Shown here piece by piece: positions 1-7,331 of a DNA stretch of 64,000 nucleotides. The stretch is from RYN-230 sp963718305 (lineage in GTDB: Bacteria; Actinomycetota; Actinomycetes; Streptosporangiales; Streptosporangiaceae). Made by a program: the position numbers and the translations under genes. Numbering within the stretch: position 1 is the first letter of the stretch; every line of letters begins with the position of its first letter. The notes beneath the pieces were generated by a model that was given only the letters and a program-made list of their open reading frames with translations, had not been told where the DNA came from and ran no database searches. Where the stretch lies: positions 402,110-466,109 of the forward strand of contig CAVQZG010000008.1 in the NCBI GenBank assembly GCA_963718305.1, in the 5' to 3' direction.

Positions 1-41
1 TGATCACGTCGGAACCTTCCGGAGGAATTCGGGGAAGACGG

Positions 42-563
42 ATGAATGCATCCTTGCTCGCGGCCCTCAACGACGCCGAGCGGCTGCTGGTCACAGAGAC
101 GGAGCGGGCTGGGCTCGCCGCGCTTGACGAGGACGCGGCCATCGAGCTTGAAGCCCGGATCAGGCGGGCGCGCAATAAATACGTCGGCCAGTACCGCCGG
201 GCCGCCAGCGCCGCCGTACCTGAGCACGGCGGGCGCGGCACGGCGAGGCCGCAGAACAAGCAGGCCGCCACGAAGGCCGAGGCGTTCGAAGAGGCCCTGT
301 CCCGGGTGAGCCGCCGGGTTGCGACCCTGGCCCGGCAGGCCGCGACGGAGCTTCGCGCGGAGCGGCTGGCGGCCGCCCGGGCCGCGAAGCAAGGCCGGGG
401 GCCCGGCGGGCGGGCAGCAGCCCCGGCCACGAGCCGGAGGGGCCCCGCTGTTACCGGGGAGCCCACCGGGGATCGGGCCCTGCGGTCACCGCGGAGCGAG
501 AAGCAGCGGGCAGGCACCCTGGCCCTGGGGGCCCGCCGGCAGGCGAAGCGGGACAGCCGGTGA
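42..563 (+). CDS. Conserved hypothetical Ala/Arg/Lys-rich protein
   Basis: Predicted cytoplasmic protein of 173 residues with no signal peptide or membrane segment. Residues 1-110 are a charged, probably helical region with an RRARNKYVGQYRR stretch and an alternating Arg/Ala/Glu pattern. The tail from about 120 is low-complexity Gly/Pro/Arg. The pattern of an N-terminal LNDAE helix followed by RARNKYV and AEAFEEALSRVSRR resembles a conserved actinobacterial family of unknown function; this is recalled, not searched. A GGAGG lies at 20-24, rather far from the ATG, with a weaker GGGGAAG closer to it. The opposite strand carries the open 3' extension of the WYL regulator, so the two genes collide here. 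Confidence 0.6.
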   Translation: MNASLLAALNDAERLLVTETERAGLAALDEDAAIELEARIRRARNKYVGQYRRAASAAVPEHGGRGTARPQNKQAATKAEAFEEALSRVSRRVATLARQAATELRAERLAAARAAKQGRGPGGRAAAPATSRRGPAVTGEPTGDRALRSPRSEKQRAGTLALGARRQAKRDSR

Positions 564-664
564 GCGTGCTTGACCTCATGCCTTGTGGCCGGCCGGAAGA
601 CTGGGAGGATTCCCCGCCCGGCTGGCCGCAGCACCTTGCCCACGGATAAGGGTGTGGCTGGCGT

Positions 665-1654
665 CTGGCCTTCGGCATCGGCGTACTCGTTGAGCCGGCC
701 AGCGAGGGCGCGCACGAGATCGTGAAGTGCGGGCGGGTGCTCGATCACGAACGGGCGGTCGAGGGAGGCAAGTACGGGCGGGATCCAGTCCAGTCGCTCC
801 GCTCGTAGCCGCACGCGAAGCCAGGGTGGACCGGGTTCCTCCGCGGGAAGGCCAGGCATTTCGTGCACGGTGGCTATCCCGGCGGGGAGGCACGTGCGCA
901 GGTGCGGCTCGGTGTCCTTGATGCGCAGCGACACGCTGTGTGTCCAGGGCGTCTGGGCGATTCCGCTGACCACGTGTTCGGCCGGGTCGAAGCCGTCGGG
1001 CACTTCGAAGCTGCCTGGCCGGGCGGCGGGTGCTGAGATGCGGTCGAGCCTGAAACTGCGTATCTCGCCGCTTCTGGAGTCGGCGCCGGTCACGTACCAG
1101 CGGCCGGAGTGGGCGACGATGCCGTACGGGAAAACGATGCGCTCGCTCGGCCTTCCGCCGCGATCGGTATAGGTGATCGCGACTGGCTGACGGTGACGCG
1201 CGGCCTCGGCCAGGAGCAGGAGCACTCGTGCTTCGGGTGGCACCGCTGCTCGTTCCGGCGCGGTGAAGTCGGCCGTCTGGAGCAGGGCGTCCAGGCGGCG
1301 GCCGAGGGCTTGAGGCAGCACCCGGCGCAGTTTCGCGGCGGCGCTGTCGGTGGCCTCGGCACTGGCGGCGGCCAGACCCGAGCGGCGGCCGGCGATCAGG
1401 CCGAGCAGAACGGCCAGCGCTTCCTCGTCGGTCAGCATCAGCGGAGGCATCCGGAAACCGGGAGCGAGCCGGTAGCCGCCGTAGCGTCCGCGCACGGAAC
1501 GCACCGGGACCTCGAGGTCTTTCAGGTGCTCGATGTAGCGGCGGACGGTGCGCTCGTTGACCTCGAGCCGGGCCGCCAGGTCAGAAACGGTGCGGGTGCC
1601 TCCGGACTGGAGCGCCTCCAGCAAGGCCAGCACGCGGGCAGTCGGTCGGGTCAT
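665..1654 (-). CDS. WYL-domain transcriptional regulator (YafY-like), 3' end not closed
   Basis: Reading leftward from the ATG at 1654 gives a winged-helix N-terminus (MTRPTARVLALLEALQSG, then TVSDLAARLEVNERTVRRYI, residues about 1-60). A WYL-type ligand domain follows (PVAITYTDRGG, RWYVTGADSRSGEIRSFRLDRI) and a C-terminal WCX-like segment to about residue 325. This is the architecture of HTH_11-WYL repressors that sense small ligands or nucleic acids. It is divergent from the VOC gene at 1759, which it may control. No stop codon occurs in this frame: it stays open down to base 2 of the window, across the 42-563 gene on the other strand. The end given is the expected domain end (about 330 residues), so a lost stop or frameshift near 600-690 is likely. 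Confidence 0.75.
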
Positions 1655-1758
1655 GCCGCAAATCTCCCAGCAATACCGGGCGGTTTCTGTCCTGTATTGA
1701 CTCTAGCATTCCACTCATCAGCACCACGAAGCACTGCTCCGACCAGAGAGGAACTGCG

Positions 1759-2157
1759 ATGAACTTCGTCTCCATCCGGGTCATCACCGATGACGTCAAG
1801 CGCCTGGCAGACTTTTATGCCCAGGTCACCGGCGTGACGCCACGGTGGGCCAACGATGAGTTCGCCGAGCTGGTGAGCCCGGCCGGGACGCTCGCCATCG
1901 CGAGCACCCGCACCATCGCGCTCTTCGGCGCCAGCGCGGCGCACGCCGCAGACAACCACAGCGTCATTATCGAGTTCCGGGTCGATGACGTGGACAGCGA
2001 GTACCAGAAGCTGCGCGCACTTTCCGTTGACTTCGTCAATGAGCCCACCACACTGCCCTGGGGCAACCGCTCCCTTCTCTTCCGCGACCCCGACGGGAAC
2101 CTGATCAACTTCTTCACCCCGGTCACACCCGAAGCGCTCAGCAGAAACCCGCGGTAA
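1759..2157 (+). CDS. VOC family (glyoxalase/bleomycin-resistance-like) protein
   Basis: A 132-residue single vicinal-oxygen-chelate module: the N-terminal beta strand VSIRVITDDVKRLADFYAQVTG, a central IIEFRVDDVDSEYQKL, and the C-terminal LLFRDPDGNLINFFTPV typical of the fold. VOC proteins bind a divalent metal or a small hydrophobic ligand and act as lyases, dioxygenases or sequestering resistance proteins; the substrate cannot be read from the sequence. GAGAGG lies 5-10 bases before the ATG. The gene is divergent from the WYL regulator with about 100 bp between them, which suggests local regulation. Confidence 0.8.
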   Translation: MNFVSIRVITDDVKRLADFYAQVTGVTPRWANDEFAELVSPAGTLAIASTRTIALFGASAAHAADNHSVIIEFRVDDVDSEYQKLRALSVDFVNEPTTLPWGNRSLLFRDPDGNLINFFTPVTPEALSRNPR

Positions 2158-2292
2158 CATCCGGCGCGGCGGGTCCAGGGCTGCCGCGTGGGCATAAAAG
2201 GCCATCTCCATCTGGCCTCCACAGCGGCTTGATATCTGCTGCATCGCTGTACGCTCACAGTTGCCTGCTCCTAAGTTCCGCCAGGGGGAAGC

Positions 2293-3723
2293 GTGAGCGG
2301 GAAACCAGCGGTGGCAAATGCGGGGTCGCGGGGGCCGCTGACCGTCCTGCGGGCCGGCTGGCTATTCGATGGCATCGGTGCTGCGCTGATCCCCGATCCG
2401 GTCGTGGTTATCGACGGCACCACCATCCGCGCCGTCCATTCCGGCGGGATCATCCCGGCAGGCGCGCCAGTGATCGATCTGGCTGGGGCCACCCTGCTGC
2501 CCGGGCTGGTCGACACCCATGTCCACCTGGCCTTTGATGCCAGCACTGATCCGGTCGGCAGCCTGGCCCGCCGCGGGGACGCGGAGGTAGTGCAGGCGAT
2601 GGCCCGGGCCGGCCGCACCGCGCTGCACGGCGGCGTCACCACCGTTCGTGACCTCGGCGATCGCGGATACCTGTCCCTCGAGCTGCGCGGGCAGCCTGGA
2701 CTGCCGACGATCGTCGCGGCCGGGCCGCCGATCACGACGCCTGGCGGGCACTGCCATTACCTGGGTGGGGCCGCGGCCCCGACCATCGAGGGTGTCCGGG
2801 AGGCGGTGCGTGAGCATGCCGCGCGGGGCGTGGATGTCATCAAGATCATGGCCAGCGGAGGGAACCTGACCCCCGGCTCGCGCCAGGACCTGGCCCAGTT
2901 CCCGGCCGGTGTACTGCACGCGGCGGTCGATGAAGCACATCGGCTGGGACTGGGGGTGACCGCGCACGCCCATGCCGTCACCGCGATCGCGGATGCGGTA
3001 GCCGCTGGCGTGGACGGGCTGGAACACGTGACGTTCTGGACCGAGGACGGCGTGGACGCGCCCGCCCAGCTCATCCGGGAGATCGCGGGCCAGCAGATCG
3101 TCGTCGGGGCGACCATGGGCCTGGTGCCCGTGCCGGGCCTGGCAGGACCGCCACCTGCAGTGGTCGCCCGGATGCCTGGCATCATCGCGAACACGCGGCG
3201 CCTCTATGAGGCTGGGGCATCAATGGTCGCCGGGACCGATGCCGGCCTCGGGCCGGTCAAACCGCACGATGTGGTCCGGTACGCCCCGCCCATGCTGCGC
3301 CAGCTGGGCCTCGGCCAGGCCGAAGCCCTGCGTACGATCACCTCCGCCGCAGCCGGCGTCTGCGGACTGGGGCATTGCAAGGGACGCATCGCGCCCGGCT
3401 TCGACGCCGACATTCTCGCCGTCGACGGTGACCCGGTCGCCGACCCCGAGGCCTTGCATCACATCCGGGCGGTCTACGCCCGCGGCGCGGCGGTCCAGGG
3501 CGCCGGGATATGGCCTCCTGGCCAGGCCACCCCTCCCAACCGGCCATTATTGACATTCCTTGACTTGCTGATGACGTGCTTGATCCTTACCCGGCGGCGG
3601 GCTAGGGTGTGGCTGCGCGTTGGCGCCGAGGAAGCCGGTGGGAGTCCGGCACGGTCGCGCCACTGTGAGCAGGCTTCGGCTTGTGAGTCAGATCTTCGGC
3701 CAGCGCGCTGCCCCACTGGATGA
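2293..3723 (+). CDS. Metal-dependent amidohydrolase (imidazolonepropionase-like)
   Basis: Cytoplasmic amidohydrolase-superfamily enzyme expected to hydrolyse C-N bonds in cyclic amide, dipeptide or imidazolone-type substrates using a binuclear metal centre. Visible motifs are VDTHVHLAF (first metal ligands, about residue 75), a probable metal-bridging lysine in VIKIMASGG, VTAHAHA (metal histidines), GLEHVTFW, and GTDAGLGP (catalytic Asp). The C-terminal ADILAVDGDPVADP strand normally closes the protein, so the family fold ends near 3510. The frame nevertheless runs about 70 codons further, through the promoter and into the cobalamin riboswitch before its TGA at 3721; this tail has no family-like features. 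The GTG start is supported by AGGGGGA five bases upstream. Confidence 0.82.
   Translation: MSGKPAVANAGSRGPLTVLRAGWLFDGIGAALIPDPVVVIDGTTIRAVHSGGIIPAGAPVIDLAGATLLPGLVDTHVHLAFDASTDPVGSLARRGDAEVVQAMARAGRTALHGGVTTVRDLGDRGYLSLELRGQPGLPTIVAAGPPITTPGGHCHYLGGAAAPTIEGVREAVREHAARGVDVIKIMASGGNLTPGSRQDLAQFPAGVLHAAVDEAHRLGLGVTAHAHAVTAIADAVAAGVDGLEHVTFWTEDGVDAPAQLIREIAGQQIVVGATMGLVPVPGLAGPPPAVVARMPGIIANTRRLYEAGASMVAGTDAGLGPVKPHDVVRYAPPMLRQLGLGQAEALRTITSAAAGVCGLGHCKGRIAPGFDADILAVDGDPVADPEALHHIRAVYARGAAVQGAGIWPPGQATPPNRPLLTFLDLLMTCLILTRRRARVWLRVGAEEAGGSPARSRHCEQASACESDLRPARCPTG
3580..3608 (+). promoter_or_regulatory. Housekeeping-type promoter for the cobalamin riboswitch operon
   Basis: TTGATC at 3580-3585 and TAGGGT at 3603-3608 are separated by 17 bp, a close match to the actinomycete vegetative consensus (TTGACN, 17-18 bp, TAGRRT). 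The predicted start near 3614-3616 falls just before the riboswitch aptamer, so placement and sequence agree. A second -35-like TTGACA at 3550 has no good -10 partner. Confidence 0.65.
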
Positions 3724-3740
3724 CGGGACGCACGATCCCG
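3612..3740 (+). promoter_or_regulatory. Cobalamin (B12) riboswitch upstream of cbtB
   Basis: The stretch holds the conserved cobalamin aptamer core in order: GAGGAAGCCGGTGGGAGTCC, then GGCACGGTC, then the B12 box GCCACTG at 3659-3665, followed by a GAGTCAGA-like 3' element near 3683. It lies between a good promoter and cbtB, whose ribosome site (GGAGGAG near 3740) could be hidden when the aptamer binds adenosylcobalamin. This is typical of B12-repressed cobalt uptake genes. The 3' part also carries the last codons and stop of the upstream amidohydrolase frame. Confidence 0.88.
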
Positions 3741-3753
3741 GAGGAGGCTCCAC

Positions 3754-3969
3754 ATGAGCAGCATGTCTGCACCTCACGCTGTCACCCGCCCGGTCGCGCT
3801 GCCGATTTCACGGGCCATGCTGTGGCTGGTCGGCACCGCGCTGGCCGCGCTGGCGGTGTATTACTTCATCGGTGTCGATGAGGGCGCGGTGTCGGTGTTC
3901 GGCAAGTCCATGATGATCCACGAGTTCGTGCACGACTCGCGCCATTTCCTCGGCTTCCCCTGCCACTGA
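3754..3969 (+). CDS. cbtB: Cobalt transporter subunit CbtB
   Basis: A 71-residue membrane protein. One hydrophobic helix (about residues 20-40, MLWLVGTALAALAVYYFIG) is followed by the family signature ending in HEFVHDSRHFLGFPCH, whose histidines are the likely cobalt ligands. CbtB works with CbtA in vitamin-B12-regulated cobalt import. It has a strong ribosome site (GGAGGAGGC) eight bases before the ATG, lies directly downstream of the cobalamin riboswitch, and is followed 23 bp later by cbtA, so the three form one transcript. Confidence 0.93.
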   Translation: MSSMSAPHAVTRPVALPISRAMLWLVGTALAALAVYYFIGVDEGAVSVFGKSMMIHEFVHDSRHFLGFPCH

Positions 3970-3992
3970 CCCGGCACCCGGGATAACCAGCC

Positions 3993-5066
3993 ATGGAGAA
4001 GAAACTCATCCTCCGCGGCCTGCTCGCGGGGGCGATCGCCGGGGTGCTCGCGTTCGTCTTCGCCCGGATCTTCGCTGAGCCGGTCATCAACCAGGCCATC
4101 AGCTACGAGTCGGGCCGCGACGCGGTGATCGCGGCGCTGGACAAGGCCGCGGGCCTGCCCCCGCCGCCGCCAGGCCCGGACATCTTCAGCCGGACCATCC
4201 AGGCCAATATCGGGATCGGCACCGGGATGATCGCGTTCGGTGCCGCGATGGGCGCCCTGTTCGCCGTGACCTACGCCCTGTGCCTGGGCCGGGTCGGCAA
4301 CGTCCGGCCCCGGACCCTGGCCCTGCTGCTCGCCGGGGCCGGGTTCCTCGGGATCTACCTGGTGCCCTTCATCAAGTACCCCGCCAACCCGCCGTCGATC
4401 GGCCACCCCGAGACCATCCGCGCCCGCGGCGGGTACTACCTGCTCATGGTCCTCGCGTCGGTCGTCTTGCTGATCGCCGCCGTGTGGCTCGGGAAGCGGC
4501 TCAGCCAGCGGTTCGGCACCTGGAACGCGGCCCTGCTGGCCGGGGCCGCGTTCGTGATCGCCGCCGGGATCGTGATGGCGCTGCTCCCCCAGCTCGGCCA
4601 CCTGGCCTTCAACGAGCAGACCTACGGCAACCACGCCACCGAGACCCCGCTGCCGCTGACCAACGCCAAGGGCACCATCGTCTATCCCGGGTTCCCCGCC
4701 GACGTGCTGTTCAACTTCCGGCTGTACTCCGTCGCCGCCCAGCTCCTGCTGTGGTCAGCGATCGGGCTCATCTTCGCCCCGATGGCCGACCGGCTGCTGG
4801 CCCCCGGCCGGCCAGCGCCGAACTGCGCCGCACCGTCGAAACCACCACCGTGTGACGAATCAGGCCCGGCCAGCCCGGTCACCGTCGCCCGCCACCGGGC
4901 CGGTGGCTGGGCTGGCCAGGCTCGGCCCATACTTCGCCGTCGAGACCCACCAGGCGCGGGCCAGGATAAGACGGCCATGGCAGCCGCTCAGCAGCCTGCT
5001 CGGCTCCCCCCAGGCGCTAGCCGCCTGGATCACAGAGGTCCGGGCGGCGCTCGCCGCCGCCGCTGA
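3993..5066 (+). CDS. cbtA: Cobalt transporter subunit CbtA, 3' end probably frameshifted
   Basis: Integral membrane partner of CbtB in riboswitch-controlled cobalt uptake. The protein opens with a helix (LILRGLLAGAIAGVLAFVF) and has several more hydrophobic segments, including MIAFGAAMGALFAVTYAL, LALLLAGAGFLGIYLVPF, a pair around YYLLMVLASVVLLIAAV, and LLLWSAIGLIFAPMADRLL, as in CbtA. The family fold ends near residue 270 (about 4810). The continuation to 5066 is Pro/Arg-rich and overlaps the next gene. In the neighbouring frame the sequence reads SAELRRTVETTTV and stops at 4855, overlapping the next GTG start as GTGA. One base is therefore probably missing in the C/G run near 4800-4815, and the true end is 4855. 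Confidence 0.85.
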   Translation: MEKKLILRGLLAGAIAGVLAFVFARIFAEPVINQAISYESGRDAVIAALDKAAGLPPPPPGPDIFSRTIQANIGIGTGMIAFGAAMGALFAVTYALCLGRVGNVRPRTLALLLAGAGFLGIYLVPFIKYPANPPSIGHPETIRARGGYYLLMVLASVVLLIAAVWLGKRLSQRFGTWNAALLAGAAFVIAAGIVMALLPQLGHLAFNEQTYGNHATETPLPLTNAKGTIVYPGFPADVLFNFRLYSVAAQLLLWSAIGLIFAPMADRLLAPGRPAPNCAAPSKPPPCDESGPASPVTVARHRAGGWAGQARPILRRRDPPGAGQDKTAMAAAQQPARLPPGASRLDHRGPGGARRRR

Positions 5067-5662
5067 CCGCCCGCCCGGACAGATCGAGTTCCGGGTGGCG
5101 GCGTCGGTCACCCACCTCGGCCTGGCCGCCCGGCTCATCTCCCCGGCGCTCGCGTCCGTCGTCCTCGGGACCCCCCTCCGGGTCGACGTGGCGCAGGCCT
5201 GGTGGGTCCCCGCCCTCGGCGGCCCGTTCCGCCTGTCGCTGCCTGAACGGGTTCGAAGACGGCGTTCGGATCGGCGCCCGGCCGAATGCAGGCCCCCGCA
5301 GATGACAACATCCGCGAGTCATTGCACAGCTTGCTGCGCGGGCCGATCGGCTCCCTGGTGGAGATGACCGCGGCGATGGCAACGTCCCGGCGGGTCCTGT
5401 GGGGCAACGTCGCCTCGGCGATCAACGGCGCCGCGGCGATGATCTCCGCGACCCAGCCAGAGCTGACCGCCGCAGCCACCGCCACTGCCTCAGCGATGCT
5501 CGGCTTCCCAGCTCTGGCCGGGGTTTACCACGGGACATGCCGGTGACCACGTTCCGCCGGCGGAATTGCTGCCTCATCTACCGCATAGCCAGCCCACCAG
5601 CGAATGAGTACTGCGGGGATTGCATTCTCAGCGCGCGGACTGCGCCCCGCGGCGGAGGCTGA
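4852..5662 (+). pseudogene. FhuF-like [2Fe-2S] ferric-reductase-type protein, broken by two frameshifts
   Basis: Three consecutive frames together make one protein. Part 1 (GTG at 4852 to about 5250) reads LARLGPYFAVETH through VTHLGLAARLISPALAS and RLSLPE. Part 2 (about 5250-5535) carries the family motif SRRVLWGNVASAINGAA and ends LGFPALAGVYHG. Part 3 (about 5535-5662) carries RRRNCCLIYR and CGDCIL, the four-cysteine [2Fe-2S] site of FhuF-type siderophore-iron reductases. Each junction is explained by one missing base. The start overlaps the expected cbtA stop (GTGA), so it is the third gene of the B12-riboswitch operon. A redox role in cobalt or iron reduction is inferred from family and context. 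Real pseudogene and sequencing error are both possible. Confidence 0.72.
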
Positions 5663-5705
5663 GTGGCGGGGAACAGGGCCCCGGGAACGCGTGTTGGCAG
5701 GTGAC

Positions 5706-6512
5706 GTGGTGATCAAGATAGGTGTGATCCTGCCGACCTCCACGCCGGACCCGGCGCAGCCGATCCTGGGTGATGTCCGGGCGAGCGCGCGGCTGGCCGA
5801 GGAGCTCGGGCTCGATTCGGTGTGGTCCACGGACCATCTGGTGGCGAGCGCTCCCATGCTGGACAGCACCGTGGTGCTCGCCACCGCGGCGGCGGTGACC
5901 GACCGGATCACGATCGGTTTCGGCGTGATGCTCCTGGCTCTCCGTCCGGTGGCCTGGGCGGCGAAGCAGATCAGCACCCTGCAGTACGTGTCCGGTAACC
6001 GGATCGTGCTGGGTGTGGGCACCGGTAACCCCGCGCACGGAGACATCGGGTGGCGCGCGGCGGGTGTGCCGTACCGGGACCGCGGCCGGCGCACCGACGA
6101 GGCGCTGCGGGTGCTTCCCGCGCTGGTCACCGGGCAGGCGGCCGTGCTGGGCGACGGGCTGGAAGTGACGCTTGCTCCCGGCTCAGCCATGCCCCCGGTG
6201 CTGGTGGCGGGCAATGGGGACAAGGCGCTGCGGCGCGCCGCCGCGTATGGCGACGGCTGGGTGTGCATCGGCCTGCCGCCCGGGGACGTGGCCGCGGGTC
6301 TGACCGTGCTAGGCGGGCTCGCCGCGGCGCAGAGCCGGCCAGTGCCACGCGCGAGCGTGGTTGGCCCGGCGCTGGACACCGACCCGCGGAAAGCCGCGGC
6401 CCAGCTTTCCGCGTATGCCGCGGCCGGCGCCGAGCGGGTGATCCTCGCCCCGACCGGGGCTGGCTGGCAGCGCGACTACGAATTCGCGGGGAGGCTGCGC
6501 GCCGCACTGTGA
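5706..6512 (+). CDS. LLM class (luciferase-like) F420-dependent oxidoreductase
   Basis: TIM-barrel flavin/F420-dependent oxidoreductase. The start is KIGVILPTSTPDP with a following ASARLAEELGLDSVWSTDHL, then a middle ITIGFGVMLLALRPVAWAAKQISTLQ, then RIVLGVGTGNP and RAAAYGDGWVCIG, all signatures of the luciferase-like family that uses coenzyme F420 in actinomycetes. The substrate cannot be assigned. GTG codons at 5691, 5706 and 5709 are all possible starts; 5706 or 5709 put the conserved first strand at the N-terminus and have GGCAGG just upstream. Its end faces the SDR gene. Confidence 0.82.
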   Translation: MVIKIGVILPTSTPDPAQPILGDVRASARLAEELGLDSVWSTDHLVASAPMLDSTVVLATAAAVTDRITIGFGVMLLALRPVAWAAKQISTLQYVSGNRIVLGVGTGNPAHGDIGWRAAGVPYRDRGRRTDEALRVLPALVTGQAAVLGDGLEVTLAPGSAMPPVLVAGNGDKALRRAAAYGDGWVCIGLPPGDVAAGLTVLGGLAAAQSRPVPRASVVGPALDTDPRKAAAQLSAYAAAGAERVILAPTGAGWQRDYEFAGRLRAAL

Positions 6513-6536
6513 CCATCCCCTCTTACCAGGGGTGGT
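6512..6536. terminator. Possible bidirectional terminator between convergent genes
   Basis: An ACCA-T-CCCCT arm (6512-6521) pairs with AGGGGTGGT (6528-6536) around a 6-nt loop with one bulged T. It overlaps the last codons of the SDR gene and the stop of the monooxygenase. There is no U-run. Confidence 0.3.
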
Positions 6537-7230
6537 GGCCATCGGCGCCGAAGTAGCCTCCGGTTGGCCCGTCCGGGCCGATCTGCGCCATGCGGACGAT
6601 GACCTCGGCGCCCTCCTCGACCGTCTGCGTACCCAGGTGCTGATTCAGGTCCGTCGCGGTGTAGCCGGGCTCCACCGCGTTGATCCTCATCTCCGGGAAC
6701 GCCTTCGCGTACTGCACGGTGATCATGTTGACCGCGGCCTTCGACGCTGGATAGGCGACCCCCGGGTAGGCGTAGGCCGTACTGCCAGGAGTGCTGAGCC
6801 GGGTCATCGAGGCCAGGCCGCTGCTGACGTTGACCACGACCGGGGCGGCCGAGCGCCGCAGCAGCGGCAGGAACGCGTGAGTGACACGCACCACGCCGAA
6901 CACGTTCGTGTCGAACAGCGACCGCATCAGGTCGGCGGTGATCTCCGCGGCGCCGGGCACCACGTTCCCCTCGATGCGCATTTCGATGCCGGCGTTGTTG
7001 ACCAGCACGTCCAGCCCGCCGTCGGCGTCGATGGCCTTCGCCGCCGAGGCGACTGACGCGTCGTCGGTGACGTCGATGAGGACCATCCGCGCCCCCAGCC
7101 GCCCGGCGGCCCGCTGGCCGCGCCCGGCGTCCCTGCTGCCGACGTAGACGGTGTGCCCCGCGGCGATGAGCCGGCGGGCGGTCTCGAAGCCGAGCCCCTT
7201 GTTCGCTCCGGTGATCAGTGTTGTCGTCAT
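6523..7230 (-). CDS. SDR family NAD(P)-dependent oxidoreductase
   Basis: Classical short-chain dehydrogenase of 235 residues. The Rossmann motif TGANKGLGFE is at about residues 7-16, followed by LDVLVNNAGIEM and the active-site Ser (VVVNVSSGLASM), with a YPASK catalytic Tyr/Lys pair. The early basic residues after the glycine motif (SRDAGRG) suggest NADP preference. The substrate is unknown. A perfect 16-bp palindrome lies about 17 bp upstream of the ATG, so expression is probably controlled by a repressor encoded elsewhere. Confidence 0.85.
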   Translation of the reverse strand: MTTTLITGANKGLGFETARRLIAAGHTVYVGSRDAGRGQRAAGRLGARMVLIDVTDDASVASAAKAIDADGGLDVLVNNAGIEMRIEGNVVPGAAEITADLMRSLFDTNVFGVVRVTHAFLPLLRRSAAPVVVNVSSGLASMTRLSTPGSTAYAYPGVAYPASKAAVNMITVQYAKAFPEMRINAVEPGYTATDLNQHLGTQTVEEGAEVIVRMAQIGPDGPTGGYFGADGHHPW

Positions 7231-7246
7231 GCCTGGAGGCTAGGTT

Positions 7247-7262
7247 TTAGAGCGCACTCTAA
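7247..7262. promoter_or_regulatory. Palindromic operator TTAGAG-N4-CTCTAA upstream of the SDR gene
   Basis: TTAGAG at 7247-7252 and CTCTAA at 7257-7262 form a perfect 16-bp inverted repeat 17 bp before the SDR start. It resembles TetR-type operators, but no TetR gene adjoins it. Confidence 0.6.
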
Positions 7263-7331
7263 GTCAAACCGCGCAGCGGTATCCGGGCCCGCCCGCCCCG
7301 GGCTTCCGCTGACGGCTTCGACGACCAGGTC

